64,000 bases of DNA, taken from the NCBI RefSeq assembly GCF_008642375.1, contig NZ_CP029194.1, positions 3,472,001 to 3,536,000 on the forward strand, in the 5' to 3' direction. Of the stretch, positions 16,685 to 26,157 are shown piece by piece. The notes beneath the pieces are model-generated. The model did no database searches, was not told the DNA's origin, and was given only the letters and a program-made list of their open reading frames with translations. The translations under genes and the position numbers were made by a program. Numbering within the stretch: the stretch's first letter is position 1; every line of letters begins with the position of its first letter. This stretch comes from Streptomyces venezuelae (GTDB taxonomy: Bacteria > Actinomycetota > Actinomycetes > Streptomycetales > Streptomycetaceae).

Positions 16685-17887
16685 CTAACTCCTGCGAGCG
16701 TCGGTCCTCGCCGTCGCGGGCCCCGACCCCTGCCCCGGGGCCGGGACGGCACCGGCGCGGACCAGCAGGTCGGCGAGGCGGTCGGTGACGGCCTCGGGGT
16801 GCTCCAGCATGACCAGGTGGCCGCCGTCCGGGACGATGACCAGCTCCGCGTCCGGGAGGAGGCCGGCGATGGCCTCGGTGTGCGAGCTGGGGGTGACGAG
16901 GTCGTTGTCCCCGGCGAGCGCGAGCACCGGCAGCTCCGCGAAGACGGCGAGGGCGGCGGCCTTGTCGTGCTCGGCGAAGGCCGGGTAGAACTCCGCCACC
17001 ACGTCGATCGGGGTCGCCTCGATCATCCGCTCCGCGAAGCGGGCGACCCCCGGGTCCACGTCCTTCGAGGAGAACGAGTACTTCTTGATCAGGCCCGCGA
17101 ACAGGTCGGCCGTCGCCCGGCGCCCCCGCTCGACCAGCTCCGCCTGCGACCCCAGCGCCCGCAGGACTCCCGGCAGGACCCGACGGACGGCGTTGACGCC
17201 GGCGAGCGGCAGCCCGTACGACACCTCGGCGAGGTGTCCGGCGGATGTGCCGACGAAGGCGGCGCCCACGACCCGGTCGCGGACGAACTCCGGGTACCGG
17301 TCGGCGAGCGCCATCATCGTCATGCCGCCCATCGAGTGCCCGACCAGGACGAGCGGGCCCTCGGGCGCGGCGACGTCGAGGACGGCCTTGAGGTCGCGGC
17401 CGAGCTGCTCGATGGAGACGGGCACCCCGTCCGGGCCGGACTGGGCGACGCCGTGGCCGGAGCGGCCGTGGCTGCGCTGGTCCCAGTGGACGGTACGGAC
17501 GAGGCCGCGGAGCGCGGCGCGCTGGAAGTGCCAGGAGTCCTGGTTGAGGCAGTAGCCGTGGCTGAAGACGACGGTGACGGGGGCGGGTTCCCTGCGCCCG
17601 AAGAGCCGCCGTCGGCGGGCGGGCGGAGTGTCCGCCTCGACCTCGTCGACCTCGTAGTACAGGACGGTCGAGTCCTCGGCGAGCGCCCGGCCGGAGGTGC
17701 CGCGGAGGCTGCCGTACGGGCCGGTGGCGTCCAGGGCGAGCCGGGCCTTCTGGCGGACGGAGCGGCCGACCGTGAGCCGCTCGACGGCGACTCCGGCGGC
17801 CGCGCCGGCGGCGAGGACGCCTATCGCGGCCCCGGCGAAGCCGGCCCGCCGCCAACTGCTCGTACCGCTGCCACTGGACTCGCCCAC
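16685..17887 (-). CDS. Membrane-anchored alpha/beta hydrolase
   Basis: A 400-residue protein with GTG at 17887 behind AGGGGAG. Residues 10-36 form a signal anchor. The hydrolase fold follows with F-S-H-G-Y-C-L-N near residue 107 and W-D-Q-R-S-H-G-R-S-G-H-G. The nucleophile elbow V-G-H-S-M-G-G is near residue 181, the Asp in A-G-D-N-D-L-V-T-P near residue 330, and the His in G-G-H-L-V-M-L-E-H-P near residue 361. This gives a full Ser-Asp-His triad. Substrate unknown; in Streptomyces it commonly sits between alr and tsaE, as here. The 10-bp gaps on both sides support one transcript. Confidence 0.9.
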   Translation of the reverse strand: MGESSGSGTSSWRRAGFAGAAIGVLAAGAAAGVAVERLTVGRSVRQKARLALDATGPYGSLRGTSGRALAEDSTVLYYEVDEVEADTPPARRRRLFGRREPAPVTVVFSHGYCLNQDSWHFQRAALRGLVRTVHWDQRSHGRSGHGVAQSGPDGVPVSIEQLGRDLKAVLDVAAPEGPLVLVGHSMGGMTMMALADRYPEFVRDRVVGAAFVGTSAGHLAEVSYGLPLAGVNAVRRVLPGVLRALGSQAELVERGRRATADLFAGLIKKYSFSSKDVDPGVARFAERMIEATPIDVVAEFYPAFAEHDKAAALAVFAELPVLALAGDNDLVTPSSHTEAIAGLLPDAELVIVPDGGHLVMLEHPEAVTDRLADLLVRAGAVPAPGQGSGPATARTDARRS

Positions 17888-17897
17888 GCCGGCTCCC

Positions 17898-19046
17898 CTA
17901 TTCGTCCAGGTAGACGCGCGGCACGCGCGCGCCGATCCGGGTGACGATCTCGTACGCGATGGTGTCGGCGGCCACCGCCCAGTCCTCGGCGGTCGGCTCG
18001 CCCCGGTCGCCGGGGCCGAAGAGCACGGCCTCGGCGCCCGGCTCGATGGTGTCCCCGCCGAGGTCGACGACGAACTGGTCCATGGCGACGCGCCCGGCGA
18101 CCGTCCGGACGGTGTCGCCGACGAGGACGGGACCGCGGCCCGAGGCGTGCCGGGGGACGCCGTCGGCGTAACCGAGGGGGACGAGACCGAGGGTGGTGGC
18201 TTCACCGGTGACGTAGTGGTGCCCGTAGCTCACCCCGTGCCCGGCGGGGACGTGCTTCACGAGCGCGACGCTCGCCTTCAGCGACATGACGGGCCGGAGC
18301 CCCAGCTCGGCGGAGGTGCCGAGCTCGGGGCTGGGCGAGACGCCGTAGAGGGCGATGCCGGGCCGGACGAGGTCGAAGTGGGCCTCGGGCAGGGTGAGGG
18401 TGGCCGGCGAGTTCGCGATGTGCCGGACCTCGGGCCGGACACCGGCCTGCTCGGCGTGGTCGAGCATCGAGCGGAAGACGTCGAGCTGCGCGGCGATCGA
18501 GGGGTGGTGGGGTTCGTCGGCACAGGCGAGGTGCGACCAGAGCCCCGTCACCTTGACGAGCCCGTCGACCTCCGCCTTCAGAGCGGCGCCGACGAGCTCG
18601 GGCCAGTCGGCGGGCTGGCAGCCGTTGCGCCCGAGCCCGGTGTCGGCCTTGAGCTGGATCCGGGCGGTCTTCCCGACGGCCTTGGCCGCCGCGACGACCT
18701 CCTCCAGCGCCCACATCCCGCTCACGGACATGTCGAGACCGGCCTCGATGCCCCGGTCCCAGGGGTCGCCGGGGGTCCAGAGCCAGCACATGACGGGGAC
18801 GTCGGTGATCCCGGCGGCGCGCAGGGCGAGCGCCTCGTGCGGGGTGGCCGTACCGAGCCAGTCCGCGCCCGCGTCCAGGGCGGCGCGGGCACAGCGCACG
18901 GCGCCGTGTCCGTACGCGTCGGCCTTGACCACGGCCATGATCCGGACGTGGGGGGCGACGCGGGCGCGCAGCGTGCGGACGTTCGCACGCAGCGCGCCGA
19001 GGTCGATCTCGGCGCGGGCTCTGCGGGGCGGAGGTGTCTCAGTCAT
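17898..19046 (-). CDS. alr: Alanine racemase
   Basis: A 382-residue PLP enzyme that interconverts L- and D-alanine for peptidoglycan. The PLP lysine is Lys41 in V-V-K-A-D-A-Y-G-H-G, and the second catalytic base is Tyr274 in G-H-G-V-S-Y-G-H-H-Y. R-P-G-I-A-L-Y-G-V-S near residue 228 and V-A-M-D-Q-F-V-V-D-L are also typical. First gene of the run alr-hydrolase-tsaE. Its ATG at 19046 faces the L,D-transpeptidase stop at 19067, so the two cell-wall genes read in the same direction. Confidence 0.98.
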   Translation of the reverse strand: MTETPPPRRARAEIDLGALRANVRTLRARVAPHVRIMAVVKADAYGHGAVRCARAALDAGADWLGTATPHEALALRAAGITDVPVMCWLWTPGDPWDRGIEAGLDMSVSGMWALEEVVAAAKAVGKTARIQLKADTGLGRNGCQPADWPELVGAALKAEVDGLVKVTGLWSHLACADEPHHPSIAAQLDVFRSMLDHAEQAGVRPEVRHIANSPATLTLPEAHFDLVRPGIALYGVSPSPELGTSAELGLRPVMSLKASVALVKHVPAGHGVSYGHHYVTGEATTLGLVPLGYADGVPRHASGRGPVLVGDTVRTVAGRVAMDQFVVDLGGDTIEPGAEAVLFGPGDRGEPTAEDWAVAADTIAYEIVTRIGARVPRVYLDE

Positions 19047-19066
19047 CGCGCCCAGTCTCTCAGGTG

Positions 19067-19966
19067 TCAGCCACCGGGCCGCTTACCCCAGATGTAGACC
19101 CGGTCACCCTTGCGGAGGACGTCCCAGAGTTTCCGGGCGTTGCCGTAGCTGAGATTGACGCAGCCCCGGCTGCCGGTGGGCGTGGCGATCTGCCCGTAGA
19201 CGGCGTGGAAGGCCTGCCCGCCGCTGAAGAACTGGGAGAAGGGCATGGGGGTGTTGTAGATGGAGGACCAGTGGTCCTTGTGGCGCCAGTAGACGGAGTG
19301 CCATCCGGTCCGGGTCGCGTACCCGGGGCGGCCGCTCCTGATGTTGACCACCGGGAAGGTGATCTTCTTGTCCTTCCGCACCCACATCAGCTGGCGGTCG
19401 AGATCGACGCAGGCGACGGCGTCCTTCTTCACGGGGCAGCGCCGCCCGGGGTCGAGGTTCTTCCGCGCGGCGAGCAGCTCGGCCCGGGCCCAGGTGACGG
19501 GCCCGGCGTACCCGTTGGCGGGCTTGATCTTCTCCCGCACCTGGAACGCCTTGATGGCCGTGCAGTCGGCCGCCGACTGCACGCCGTCCACCTTCAGCTT
19601 CAGCAGCCGCTCGACCAGCCGCTGATGGGTCCCGGTGGTGGCGGTACAGGCGGCCCCGACGACGCTGCGCGGCAGATACTCGACCAGCTCGTCGACGTCC
19701 TCCTCCGGCTCGGGCACGGGGACATCGTCCTCGGACTGCAGCGGAGGCAGCACCTGATCGGGAGTATCCATCGGATACTCGGCCCGCCCGCCCCCGACGA
19801 CCCCGGGCACGAGCGGGTCGTCGAGGGCGGGAGCGTCGGCCTGGGCCGACGGGGGCGGGACGGGCTCGGGCGAATCGGCGAGGGCCACGGTCGGCCCGAG
19901 GGCGAGGACGGCGGCGAGACCGAGCAGCAACGGCCCGGTACGACTTCTTCGGCAACTGATCACCCC
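19067..19966 (-). CDS. Secreted L,D-transpeptidase with peptidoglycan-binding-like region
   Basis: A 299-residue protein using GTG at 19966, which gives a compact signal peptide (R-R-S-R-T-G-P-L-L-L-G... A-L-A). An earlier GTG at 20011 is in frame but lacks a ribosome binding site. An acidic Pro-rich linker covers residues 30-90. Residues 95-165 resemble a peptidoglycan-binding helical domain (A-I-K-A-F-Q-V-R-E-K). The YkuD catalytic domain follows, with H-A-V-Y-G... G-S-R-G-C-V-N-L-S containing the active Cys. Such enzymes form 3-3 cross-links in peptidoglycan. It lies between alr and nnr. Confidence 0.93.
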   Translation of the reverse strand, partial: GVISCRRSRTGPLLLGLAAVLALGPTVALADSPEPVPPPSAQADAPALDDPLVPGVVGGGRAEYPMDTPDQVLPPLQSEDDVPVPEPEEDVDELVEYLPRSVVGAACTATTGTHQRLVERLLKLKVDGVQSAADCTAIKAFQVREKIKPANGYAGPVTWARAELLAARKNLDPGRRCPVKKDAVACVDLDRQLMWVRKDKKITFPVVNIRSGRPGYATRTGWHSVYWRHKDHWSSIYNTPMPFSQFFSGGQAFHAVYGQIATPTGSRGCVNLSYGNARKLWDVLRKGDRVYIWGKRPGG

Positions 19967-20083
19967 ACCCACCCAATCCGCGCCGCGCGCTCCCAGCGCG
20001 CCGGATCCCACGGGCGGGGCAACGGGTTCGCCCGAGTGGGCCAGACCTCGCGCCCCGGTGCCCCCTGATCGCCCCCAGCCCCC

Positions 20084-20115
20084 GGCTCCCCGGCTCCCCG
20101 GCTCCCCGGCTCCCC
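20084..20115. repeat. 8-bp tandem repeat, four copies
   Basis: GGCTCCCC is repeated four times without error in the spacer upstream of the L,D-transpeptidase gene and downstream of nnr. It is probably slippage-generated; no regulatory meaning can be read from it. Confidence 0.85.
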
Positions 20116-20162
20116 GGCAGGGTTTCGGGAAGGGACGGGGTGAGGGAAAGGAACCGCCCCGG

Positions 20163-21632
20163 CTACGACGCCGGCGCCACCACGTCCCGCCAAGCCCCCC
20201 GCAGGGACACCGCCACCTCGCCCGCCGTCACCGGGCCCGCCCCCACCGCAGCGCCCCGCCCCGCCGCCGCCCGCCGCGCCGCAAGGCCGTGCAGGTACGC
20301 GGCGGCCGAGGCCGCGTCCACCACCGGGAGCCCCGCCGCGAGGAGGGAGCCCGCCAGACCCGAGAGGACGTCCCCGCTCCCTGCCGTCGCGAGCCACGGC
20401 GTACCGGTCGGGTTGACCCGTACGGGCCCGCCCTCCGGCCCGCACACCAGCGTCGTCGACCCCTTGAGCAGCACCGTCGCCCCGAAGCGCCCCGCCAGCT
20501 CCCGTACCGCCGCGAGCCGCCCCGCCTCCACCTCCTCCCGCGCGACGCCCAGCAGCGCCGCCGCCTCCCCCGCGTGCGGGGTGAGCAGGGTCGAGGCGGG
20601 ACGGCGGGCCCGTACGACCGCCGGGTCGAGGCCTCGCAGGCCGTCGGCGTCGACGAGGACCGGCACGTCGGAGGCGAGGACCTCGGCGACCGCGACGACG
20701 GGCCCGGGCCCCTCGCCGAGCCCGGGCCCGACGACCCAGGCCTGGACCCGCCCGGCCTTCTCGGGCCGCCCGGAGTGCACGAGGGTCTCCGGGTGCCGCG
20801 CGAGCACCGCGTCCCCGGCGGGCCCGACGTACCGCACGGCCCCCGCCCCGCCCCGCAGCGCCCCGGACACCGCGAGGACCGCCGCGCCCGGGTAGCGGGC
20901 GGAGCCGGCGACGACGCCGAGGACCCCGCGCCGGTACTTGTCGCTCTCGGCCCCCGGCACGGGCAGCAGCCGCGCGACGTCCTCGTGCTGGAGGGCCTCC
21001 AGCTCCGGCACCCCGGGGAGGTAGGGGTCGATACCGATGCCGACGAACCGCAGCGCCCCCGCGTACTCCCGCGCCGGGTCGACGAGCAGCGCCGGCTTGT
21101 ACGTCCCGAAGGTCACCGTCACGTCGGCCCGCAGCGCCTCCCCGGTCACCTCGCCCGTGTCGGCGTCGACGCCGCTCGGCAGGTCGACGGCGACGACGAC
21201 GGCGTTCGAGCCGCGCGCGGCCCGGGCGACCGGGACGGCGTCCGGCCGGAGCCCGCCCTGACCGCCGATGCCGGTGATGCCGTCGAGGACGAGGTCGGCG
21301 GCGGCGAGTGCCTCGAAGGGGTCGTCGGGGGTCCGCCCGCCCGCCGCCCGGAAGGCCGCGAGACCGCCCTCGTGAGCCCGGCCCCCGAGCAGTACGGCCG
21401 CGACCCCGGCCCCCCGCCGGGCGAGCCGGGCCCCGGCGTACAGCGCGTCGCCTCCGTTGTCGCCGCTGCCGACGAGCAGCACGACCCTCGCCCCGTACAC
21501 CCGCGGCAGCAACCCCGCGCAGGCGGCGGCGAGTCCGGCGGCGGCGCGCTGCATGAGGGCGCCTTCCGGGAGGCGGGCCTTGAGTGCGGCCTCGGCGGCC
21601 CGGACGGTCTCCACACGATGAGCGGTACGCAT
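20163..21632 (-). CDS. nnr: Bifunctional NAD(P)HX epimerase/dehydratase
   Basis: A 489-residue fusion that repairs hydrated NAD(P)H. The N-terminal YjeF-type epimerase (residues 1-210) shows L-V-G-S-G-D-N-G-G-D-A-L-Y-A-G-A-R-L and V-D-L-P-S-G-V-D-A-D-T-G. The C-terminal ADP/ATP-dependent dehydratase of ribokinase fold (residues 220-480) shows L-L-T-P-H-A-G-E, L-L-K-G-S-T-T-L and W-L-A-T-A-G-S-G-D-V-L-S-G. ATG at 21632 (M-R-T-A-H-R-V-E-T-V-R) fits the family; a longer frame to 21701 would enter the iron-box promoter of the divergent gene. Confidence 0.95.
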   Translation of the reverse strand: MRTAHRVETVRAAEAALKARLPEGALMQRAAAGLAAACAGLLPRVYGARVVLLVGSGDNGGDALYAGARLARRGAGVAAVLLGGRAHEGGLAAFRAAGGRTPDDPFEALAAADLVLDGITGIGGQGGLRPDAVPVARAARGSNAVVVAVDLPSGVDADTGEVTGEALRADVTVTFGTYKPALLVDPAREYAGALRFVGIGIDPYLPGVPELEALQHEDVARLLPVPGAESDKYRRGVLGVVAGSARYPGAAVLAVSGALRGGAGAVRYVGPAGDAVLARHPETLVHSGRPEKAGRVQAWVVGPGLGEGPGPVVAVAEVLASDVPVLVDADGLRGLDPAVVRARRPASTLLTPHAGEAAALLGVAREEVEAGRLAAVRELAGRFGATVLLKGSTTLVCGPEGGPVRVNPTGTPWLATAGSGDVLSGLAGSLLAAGLPVVDAASAAAYLHGLAARRAAAGRGAAVGAGPVTAGEVAVSLRGAWRDVVAPAS

Positions 21633-21679
21633 GGTCAGCAGTCTGCCGCAGTCCTCAAGCCGCCGCCCGGGGGCGAGGG

Positions 21680-21709
21680 TTGACGCTCCCTCATCATCCA
21701 ACTTAGGTT
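21680..21709 (+). promoter_or_regulatory. Promoter of the secreted-protein pair
   Basis: -35 TTGACG (21680-21685), 18-base spacer, -10 TAGGTT (21704-21709). The -10 lies inside the iron box at 21703-21721, so a bound iron repressor would block open-complex formation. Confidence 0.75.
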
Positions 21710-21721
21710 CGCCTTACCTAA
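21703..21721 (+). promoter_or_regulatory. Iron box (DmdR/IdeR-type operator)
   Basis: TTAGGTTCGCCTTACCTAA has TTAGGT and ACCTAA arms separated by 7 bases, exactly the DtxR/IdeR/DmdR layout, and matches about 15 of 19 consensus positions. It overlaps the -10 of the promoter for the 21752 gene. Confidence 0.88.
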
Positions 21722-21751
21722 CTAGCCATCGCCTGGAAAGGCAGCTCCGCC

Positions 21752-22309
21752 ATGCGCGCCCTCGCCCGTACCGCCCTCACCCTCGCCTCCGCCGCCGCCC
21801 TCACCGTCGGCCTCGCCTCCGCCGCCACTGCCGCCACCGCGAGCCGCACCGTCACGGACGGCACCCGCACCCACGCCCTCTCCCTCACCGCCCCGAACAC
21901 CGCCCCCGCCACGGGCGCCAACGTCACCGTCACCGGCTCCGGCTACAACCCCGACCAGGGCGTCTACGTGAGCCTCTGCGCGATACCGGCGGGGGTGAAC
22001 ACCGCCGACCCGACCACCTGGAACAGCAAGCCCACCCCCTGCCTCGGCGGCCAGGACGAGGCCGGCACGACCGGCGCCTCCCACTGGGTGAACAGCGACT
22101 GGTACTGGATGTCCCCGTCCAACTCCTCCCCCTTCACGGAGTCCGGCGGCCTCGGCTCCTTCTCCGTCCAGATCCACGTCAAGGCGAAGATCTCCGACAC
22201 CGTCACCTGCGGCCAGTCGGGCGTGACCTGCGCGATCGTCACCCGCGCGGACCACTTCGACAGCTCCGACCGGAAGTACGACGTGTACGTGCCGGTGACC
22301 TTCCAGTGA
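21752..22309 (+). CDS. Iron-box regulated secreted Ig-like protein
   Basis: A 185-residue exported protein. ATG at 21752 follows GGAAAGG. The signal peptide ends near residue 30 (A-S-A-A-T-A-A-T-A). The mature part is beta-rich, with A-N-V-T-V-T-G-S-G-Y-N-P-D-Q-G-V-Y-V-S-L-C-A-I reminiscent of neocarzinostatin-type Ig-like domains. Three further cysteines occur: P-C-L-G-G, V-T-C-G-Q and V-T-C-A-I. Chromophore or ligand binding is conceivable but unproven. The TGA overlaps the GTG of the next gene. The iron box at its promoter suggests expression under iron limitation, so a role in heme or iron capture is the leading inference. Confidence 0.82.
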   Translation: MRALARTALTLASAAALTVGLASAATAATASRTVTDGTRTHALSLTAPNTAPATGANVTVTGSGYNPDQGVYVSLCAIPAGVNTADPTTWNSKPTPCLGGQDEAGTTGASHWVNSDWYWMSPSNSSPFTESGGLGSFSVQIHVKAKISDTVTCGQSGVTCAIVTRADHFDSSDRKYDVYVPVTFQ

Positions 22310-23790
22310 GAACACCCCTCCTGACGGCCGTCGCCGTGCTCGCCGTCACGAGCACGGCGGCGACGCCGCCACCGTCACCGCCACCGCCCCTCCACGAGAA
22401 CCTCCGCACCCTCACCCCGCCCTCCGGCAGCGCCCTCGACGCCGAGGTCGACCCGGCCGCCGACCGCCTCTACGTGAGCAGCAGCGACGGCACGGCCCAC
22501 CGCCTCACGGCCTACTCCACGGCCACCGGCGAGCCCCTCGGCGAGCCCGTGAGGCTCCCTGCCCCGGCCACCGTGATGGCCCTCGGCGCCTCCGGCACGC
22601 TCTACCTCGGCCTCTCCACCCGGATCGCCGCCTACGACACCGCGAACGGCACCCTCACCGACCACCGCATCGCGATCGACGGCAGCGTCAGCCACCTCGC
22701 CGCCGACCCGGGGCAGGGACGGCTGTACGTCGGCGACCAGGCCGCCAAGTCGGTGACGGTGTACGACACGGCCACCGGCACGCCCGTCGGAGAACCCGCC
22801 GTCCTCCCCTTCCACCCGGCCGGCCTCGCCGTCGACACCACCCACCACACGGGATACGCGACCTACCTCGGCGGCGCCGTCGAGAACGGCTCCGTGGTCT
22901 ACCGCAACATCCTCGACACCGTCGACGGCACCACCGGCCGCCTCACGGGCACGGTCAGCCTGGGCTCCACCGCCCTCGGCAGCATGGGCGTCACGGTCGA
23001 CCCGGTGGGCCGCACGGGGTACGTGGCCAACCTCGCCGCCGGCACGATCTCCGTCGTCGACCTGAGGGAGCAGAAGGTCACCGGCACCCTCGCCGTCGAC
23101 GGCAACCCGAAGGCCCTCGCGTACGACCCGGGGACCTCGACCCTCTACGCGGCACGGACCGGCGCCTCGTCCGTGGCGGTCGTCGACCCGGCGAAGGGCG
23201 AGGTGACGGAGACGATCACGACGGGCGAACGGCCCGCCGCACTCGCCCTGGACCCGCAGGAGCACACGCTCTACACGGTGGCGGGCGGAGCGGTCACCCA
23301 GACGGTACGGAAGGCACCCCCGGAACCGACCCCGGAGCCCACACCTACGCCGACACAGGAACCGACGCCCCCGACGCCGACGCCGACGAACACGACGACA
23401 AGCCCGACACCGACGACCACAGCAACACCAACAGCCACAGCCACGACGACCTCGCCTCCGCCCCCAACACCGACCCCGACCCCGACGGACGCGGAGCCCA
23501 GCACCTCGGCCCGACCGCCGACCGCACCACCGGCCTCCCCGCCACCGCCCGACGACACGACCGCGACCGCGCCCGGAGGCGCCGACACCGGGACCCACGC
23601 CGTCTCCGACACCGGCACCGCCACCGCCATCGCCACCCCAGCAGGCCCCGGCGGCCTGGCCGCCACTGGCAGCAGCGCCCTCCCCGCCACTCTCGCGGCG
23701 GTGAGCCTCGCGGCCCTGGGCGCCGCGGCACTCGTCCTGTCCCGCCGCCGGAAAGCGGCAGCAACAGAAGCAACGAACAACACCCCGTAG
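22306..23790 (+). CDS. Secreted beta-propeller with LAXTG cell-wall sorting signal
   Basis: A 494-residue surface protein. GTG at 22306 overlaps the stop of the upstream gene (GTGA). The signal peptide covers residues 1-20. Residues 35-330 form a YVTN-type propeller with repeats such as D-P-A-A-D-R-L-Y-V-S-S, D-P-G-Q-G-R-L-Y-V-G-D and D-P-V-G-R-T-G-Y-V-A-N. A Pro/Thr-rich stalk (residues 335-450) leads to L-A-A-T-G, a hydrophobic helix and S-R-R-R-K, an LAXTG signal of the sortase E type known in Streptomyces. It should be covalently attached to peptidoglycan. Co-regulation with the preceding secreted protein by the iron box is inferred. Confidence 0.88.
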   Translation: MRTPLLTAVAVLAVTSTAATPPPSPPPPLHENLRTLTPPSGSALDAEVDPAADRLYVSSSDGTAHRLTAYSTATGEPLGEPVRLPAPATVMALGASGTLYLGLSTRIAAYDTANGTLTDHRIAIDGSVSHLAADPGQGRLYVGDQAAKSVTVYDTATGTPVGEPAVLPFHPAGLAVDTTHHTGYATYLGGAVENGSVVYRNILDTVDGTTGRLTGTVSLGSTALGSMGVTVDPVGRTGYVANLAAGTISVVDLREQKVTGTLAVDGNPKALAYDPGTSTLYAARTGASSVAVVDPAKGEVTETITTGERPAALALDPQEHTLYTVAGGAVTQTVRKAPPEPTPEPTPTPTQEPTPPTPTPTNTTTSPTPTTTATPTATATTTSPPPPTPTPTPTDAEPSTSARPPTAPPASPPPPDDTTATAPGGADTGTHAVSDTGTATAIATPAGPGGLAATGSSALPATLAAVSLAALGAAALVLSRRRKAAATEATNNTP

Positions 23791-23841
23791 ACGCGCGCGG
23801 CACACGCAACCCGACGACGGCCCTGGCAGTCGCGCGCGAGA

Positions 23842-23881
23842 CGACCGGGGCCCGACCGCACAAGCGGCCGGGCCCCGGTCG
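23842..23881. terminator. Hairpin between the surface-protein gene and acpS
   Basis: An 18-bp stem (one mismatch) closes on ACAA, between the convergent stops at 23790 and 23934. It can terminate from either side. Confidence 0.85.
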
Positions 23882-23933
23882 AACACACCCTCACCGCCGT
23901 CCGGTCACTCACCCCGACCGCACGGCTCACACC

Positions 23934-24302
23934 TCACCCCTCCGCGATCACCACCGCCGAGGCCACCCCCGCGTCATGGCTCAGCGAGACGTGCCAGTGC
24001 CGCACGCCCAGCTCCGCCGCCCGCGCCGCCACCGTCCCGCGCACCCGCAGCCGCGGCTGCCCGGTCCCCTCGACGTACACCTCGGCGTCCGTCCAGAGCA
24101 GGCCGCCCGGCGCGCCGAGCGCCTTCGCCAGCGCTTCCTTCGCGGCGAACCGCACCGCGAGCGAGGCCACCCCGCGCCGGTCGCCGCTCGGGAGCAGCAG
24201 CTCCCGCTCGACGAAGAGGCGCTTGAGCATCCCCGGTGTGCGCTCGATCGACGCGGCGAAGCGGTCGATCTCCGCCACGTCGATCCCCACCCCAATGATC
24301 AT
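23934..24302 (-). CDS. acpS: Holo-[acyl-carrier-protein] synthase
   Basis: A 122-residue AcpS-type phosphopantetheinyl transferase that activates acyl-carrier proteins with Co[11 protein letters not shown] at residue 6 and [12 protein letters not shown] near residue 50 carry the metal and catalytic residues. The short length is normal for the group that forms trimers. It starts 7 bp after the stop of glmS, suggesting co-transcription. Confidence 0.96.
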   Translation of the reverse strand: MIIGVGIDVAEIDRFAASIERTPGMLKRLFVERELLLPSGDRRGVASLAVRFAAKEALAKALGAPGGLLWTDAEVYVEGTGQPRLRVRGTVAARAAELGVRHWHVSLSHDAGVASAVVIAEG

Positions 24303-24309
24303 TTCCCAC

Positions 24310-26157
24310 TCACTCCACGGTCACCGACTTGGCCAGGTTGCGCGGCTGGTCGACCTCGTTGCCCCGCGCGGTGGCGAGCTCGCAGGCGAAGACCTGGAGC
24401 GGCACCGTGGAGACCAGCGGCTGGAGCAGCGTAGGCGTCGCCGGGATCCTGATGAGGTGGTCGGCGTACGGGACGACCGCCTCGTCGCCCTCCTCGGCGA
24501 TCACGATGGTCCGCGCACCGCGCGCCCGGATCTCCTGGATGTTGGAGACGATCTTGTCGTGGAGGACGGAGCGGCCCTTGGGCGAGGGCACCACGACGAC
24601 GACCGGCAGGTCCTCCTCGATGAGCGCGATCGGCCCGTGCTTGAGCTCTCCGGCGGCGAAGCCCTCGGCGTGCATGTACGCGAGCTCCTTGAGCTTCAGC
24701 GCGCCCTCCAGGGCCACCGGGTAGCCGACGTGCCGGCCGAGGAAGAGGACGGTGTCCTTGTGGGCGAGGGAGCGGGCGAGGGCCCGGACGGGCTCCATCG
24801 TCTCCAGGACCCGCTCGACCTCGTCGCCGATCCGCGCGAGCTCGCGCACCACGGCGTGGATCTCGTCGCCCCACTTGGTGCCCCGCACCTGGCCGAGATA
24901 CAGCGCCAGCAGATAGCAGGCGACGAGCTGCGTCAGGAAGGCCTTGGTCGACGCGACGGCGACCTCGGGCCCGGCGTGGGTGTAAAGGACGGCGTCGGAC
25001 TCGCGCGGGATCGTCGACCCGTTCGTGTTGCACACGGCGAGCACCTTGGCGCCCTGTTCCCTGGCGTGCCGCAGGGCCATCAGCGTGTCCATGGTCTCGC
25101 CGGACTGCGAGATCGCGATCACCAGGGTCTTCTGGCCGAGGATCGGGTCCCGGTAGCGGAACTCGCTGGCGAGCTCGACCTCGCAGGGGATGCGGGTCCA
25201 GTGCTCGATGGCGTACTTGGCGATGAGCCCGGCGTGGAAGGCGGTGCCGCAGGCGATGATGACGACCTTGTCGGCCTCGCGGAGCACGGCATCGGGGATG
25301 CGCACCTCGTCGAGGGTGAGCCGGCCGGAGCCGTCGATCCGCCCGAGGAGGGTGTCGGCGACGGCCTTGGGCTGCTCGGCGATCTCCTTGAGCATGAAGT
25401 AGTCGTAGCCGCCCTTCTCGGCGGCGGAGGCGTCCCAGTCGACGTGGTAGGCCCGTACGTCGGCGGGTGCCCCGTCGAAGTCGGTGACGGTGACACCCTC
25501 CCGGGTGAGCTCGACGACCTGGTCCTGGCCGAGTTCGATCGCCGAGCGGGTGTGGGCGATGAAGGCGGACACGTCGGAGGCGAGGAAGTTCTCGCCCTCG
25601 CCGACGCCGACGACGAGCGGGGAGTTCCGCCGGGCGCCGACGACCACGTCGGGCTGGTCGGCGTGGACGGCGACCAGGGTGAAGGCCCCGTCGAGCCGGC
25701 GGCAGACGAGCCGCATGGCCTCCGCGAGGTCCCCGGCGGAGGAGAACTCCTCGGCGAGGAGGTGGGCGACGACCTCGGTGTCGGTCTCGGAGGCCAGGTC
25801 GTGGCCGCGTTCGGCCAGCTCCTCCCTGAGGGCGGCGAAGTTCTCGATGATGCCGTTGTGGACGACGGCGACGCGCCCGGCGTTGTCGAGATGCGGGTGC
25901 GCGTTGACGTCGGTCGGCCCGCCGTGGGTGGCCCAGCGGGTGTGCCCGATGCCCACGGAGCCGCCGGCCAGCGGCCGGTCCACGAGCTCCTTCTCCAGGT
26001 TGACGAGCTTGCCCGCCTTCTTGGCCGCGGCGAGTCCCCCGTCGGAGAGCACCGCGACACCGGCCGAGTCGTAGCCCCGGTATTCGAGCCGCTTCAGGCC
26101 CGCGACCACCACATCAAGTGCCGACTGCCCGCCGGCGTATCCCACGATTCCGCACAT
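24310..26157 (-). CDS. glmS: Glutamine-fructose-6-phosphate aminotransferase
   Basis: A 615-residue enzyme making glucosamine-6-phosphate, the first step toward UDP-GlcNAc. Cys2 in M-C-G-I-V-G-Y is the glutaminase nucleophile. The N-terminal amidotransferase domain (residues 1-230) has H-T-R-W-A-T-H-G and H-N-G-I-I-E-N. Two SIS domains follow (near residues 290-420 and 460-600) with A-C-G-T-A-F-H-A-G and S-Q-S-G-E-T-M-D. The C-terminus ends L-A-K-S-V-T-V-E. A glmS ribozyme is not seen upstream. glmM is 3 kb away. Confidence 0.98.
   Translation of the reverse strand: MCGIVGYAGGQSALDVVVAGLKRLEYRGYDSAGVAVLSDGGLAAAKKAGKLVNLEKELVDRPLAGGSVGIGHTRWATHGGPTDVNAHPHLDNAGRVAVVHNGIIENFAALREELAERGHDLASETDTEVVAHLLAEEFSSAGDLAEAMRLVCRRLDGAFTLVAVHADQPDVVVGARRNSPLVVGVGEGENFLASDVSAFIAHTRSAIELGQDQVVELTREGVTVTDFDGAPADVRAYHVDWDASAAEKGGYDYFMLKEIAEQPKAVADTLLGRIDGSGRLTLDEVRIPDAVLREADKVVIIACGTAFHAGLIAKYAIEHWTRIPCEVELASEFRYRDPILGQKTLVIAISQSGETMDTLMALRHAREQGAKVLAVCNTNGSTIPRESDAVLYTHAGPEVAVASTKAFLTQLVACYLLALYLGQVRGTKWGDEIHAVVRELARIGDEVERVLETMEPVRALARSLAHKDTVLFLGRHVGYPVALEGALKLKELAYMHAEGFAAGELKHGPIALIEEDLPVVVVVPSPKGRSVLHDKIVSNIQEIRARGARTIVIAEEGDEAVVPYADHLIRIPATPTLLQPLVSTVPLQVFACELATARGNEVDQPRNLAKSVTVE

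Noticed and set aside
23330..23500. Repeated CCGAC/ACACC-rich stretch that looks like a short repeat array
   Set aside because: It encodes the Pro/Thr-rich stalk; units are irregular and in frame, so it is not a CRISPR or regulatory array.
22375..23886. Minus-strand open frame rich in Gly/Arg/Val opposite the propeller gene
   Set aside because: Complement of the Pro/Thr stalk; no motif, no start signal.
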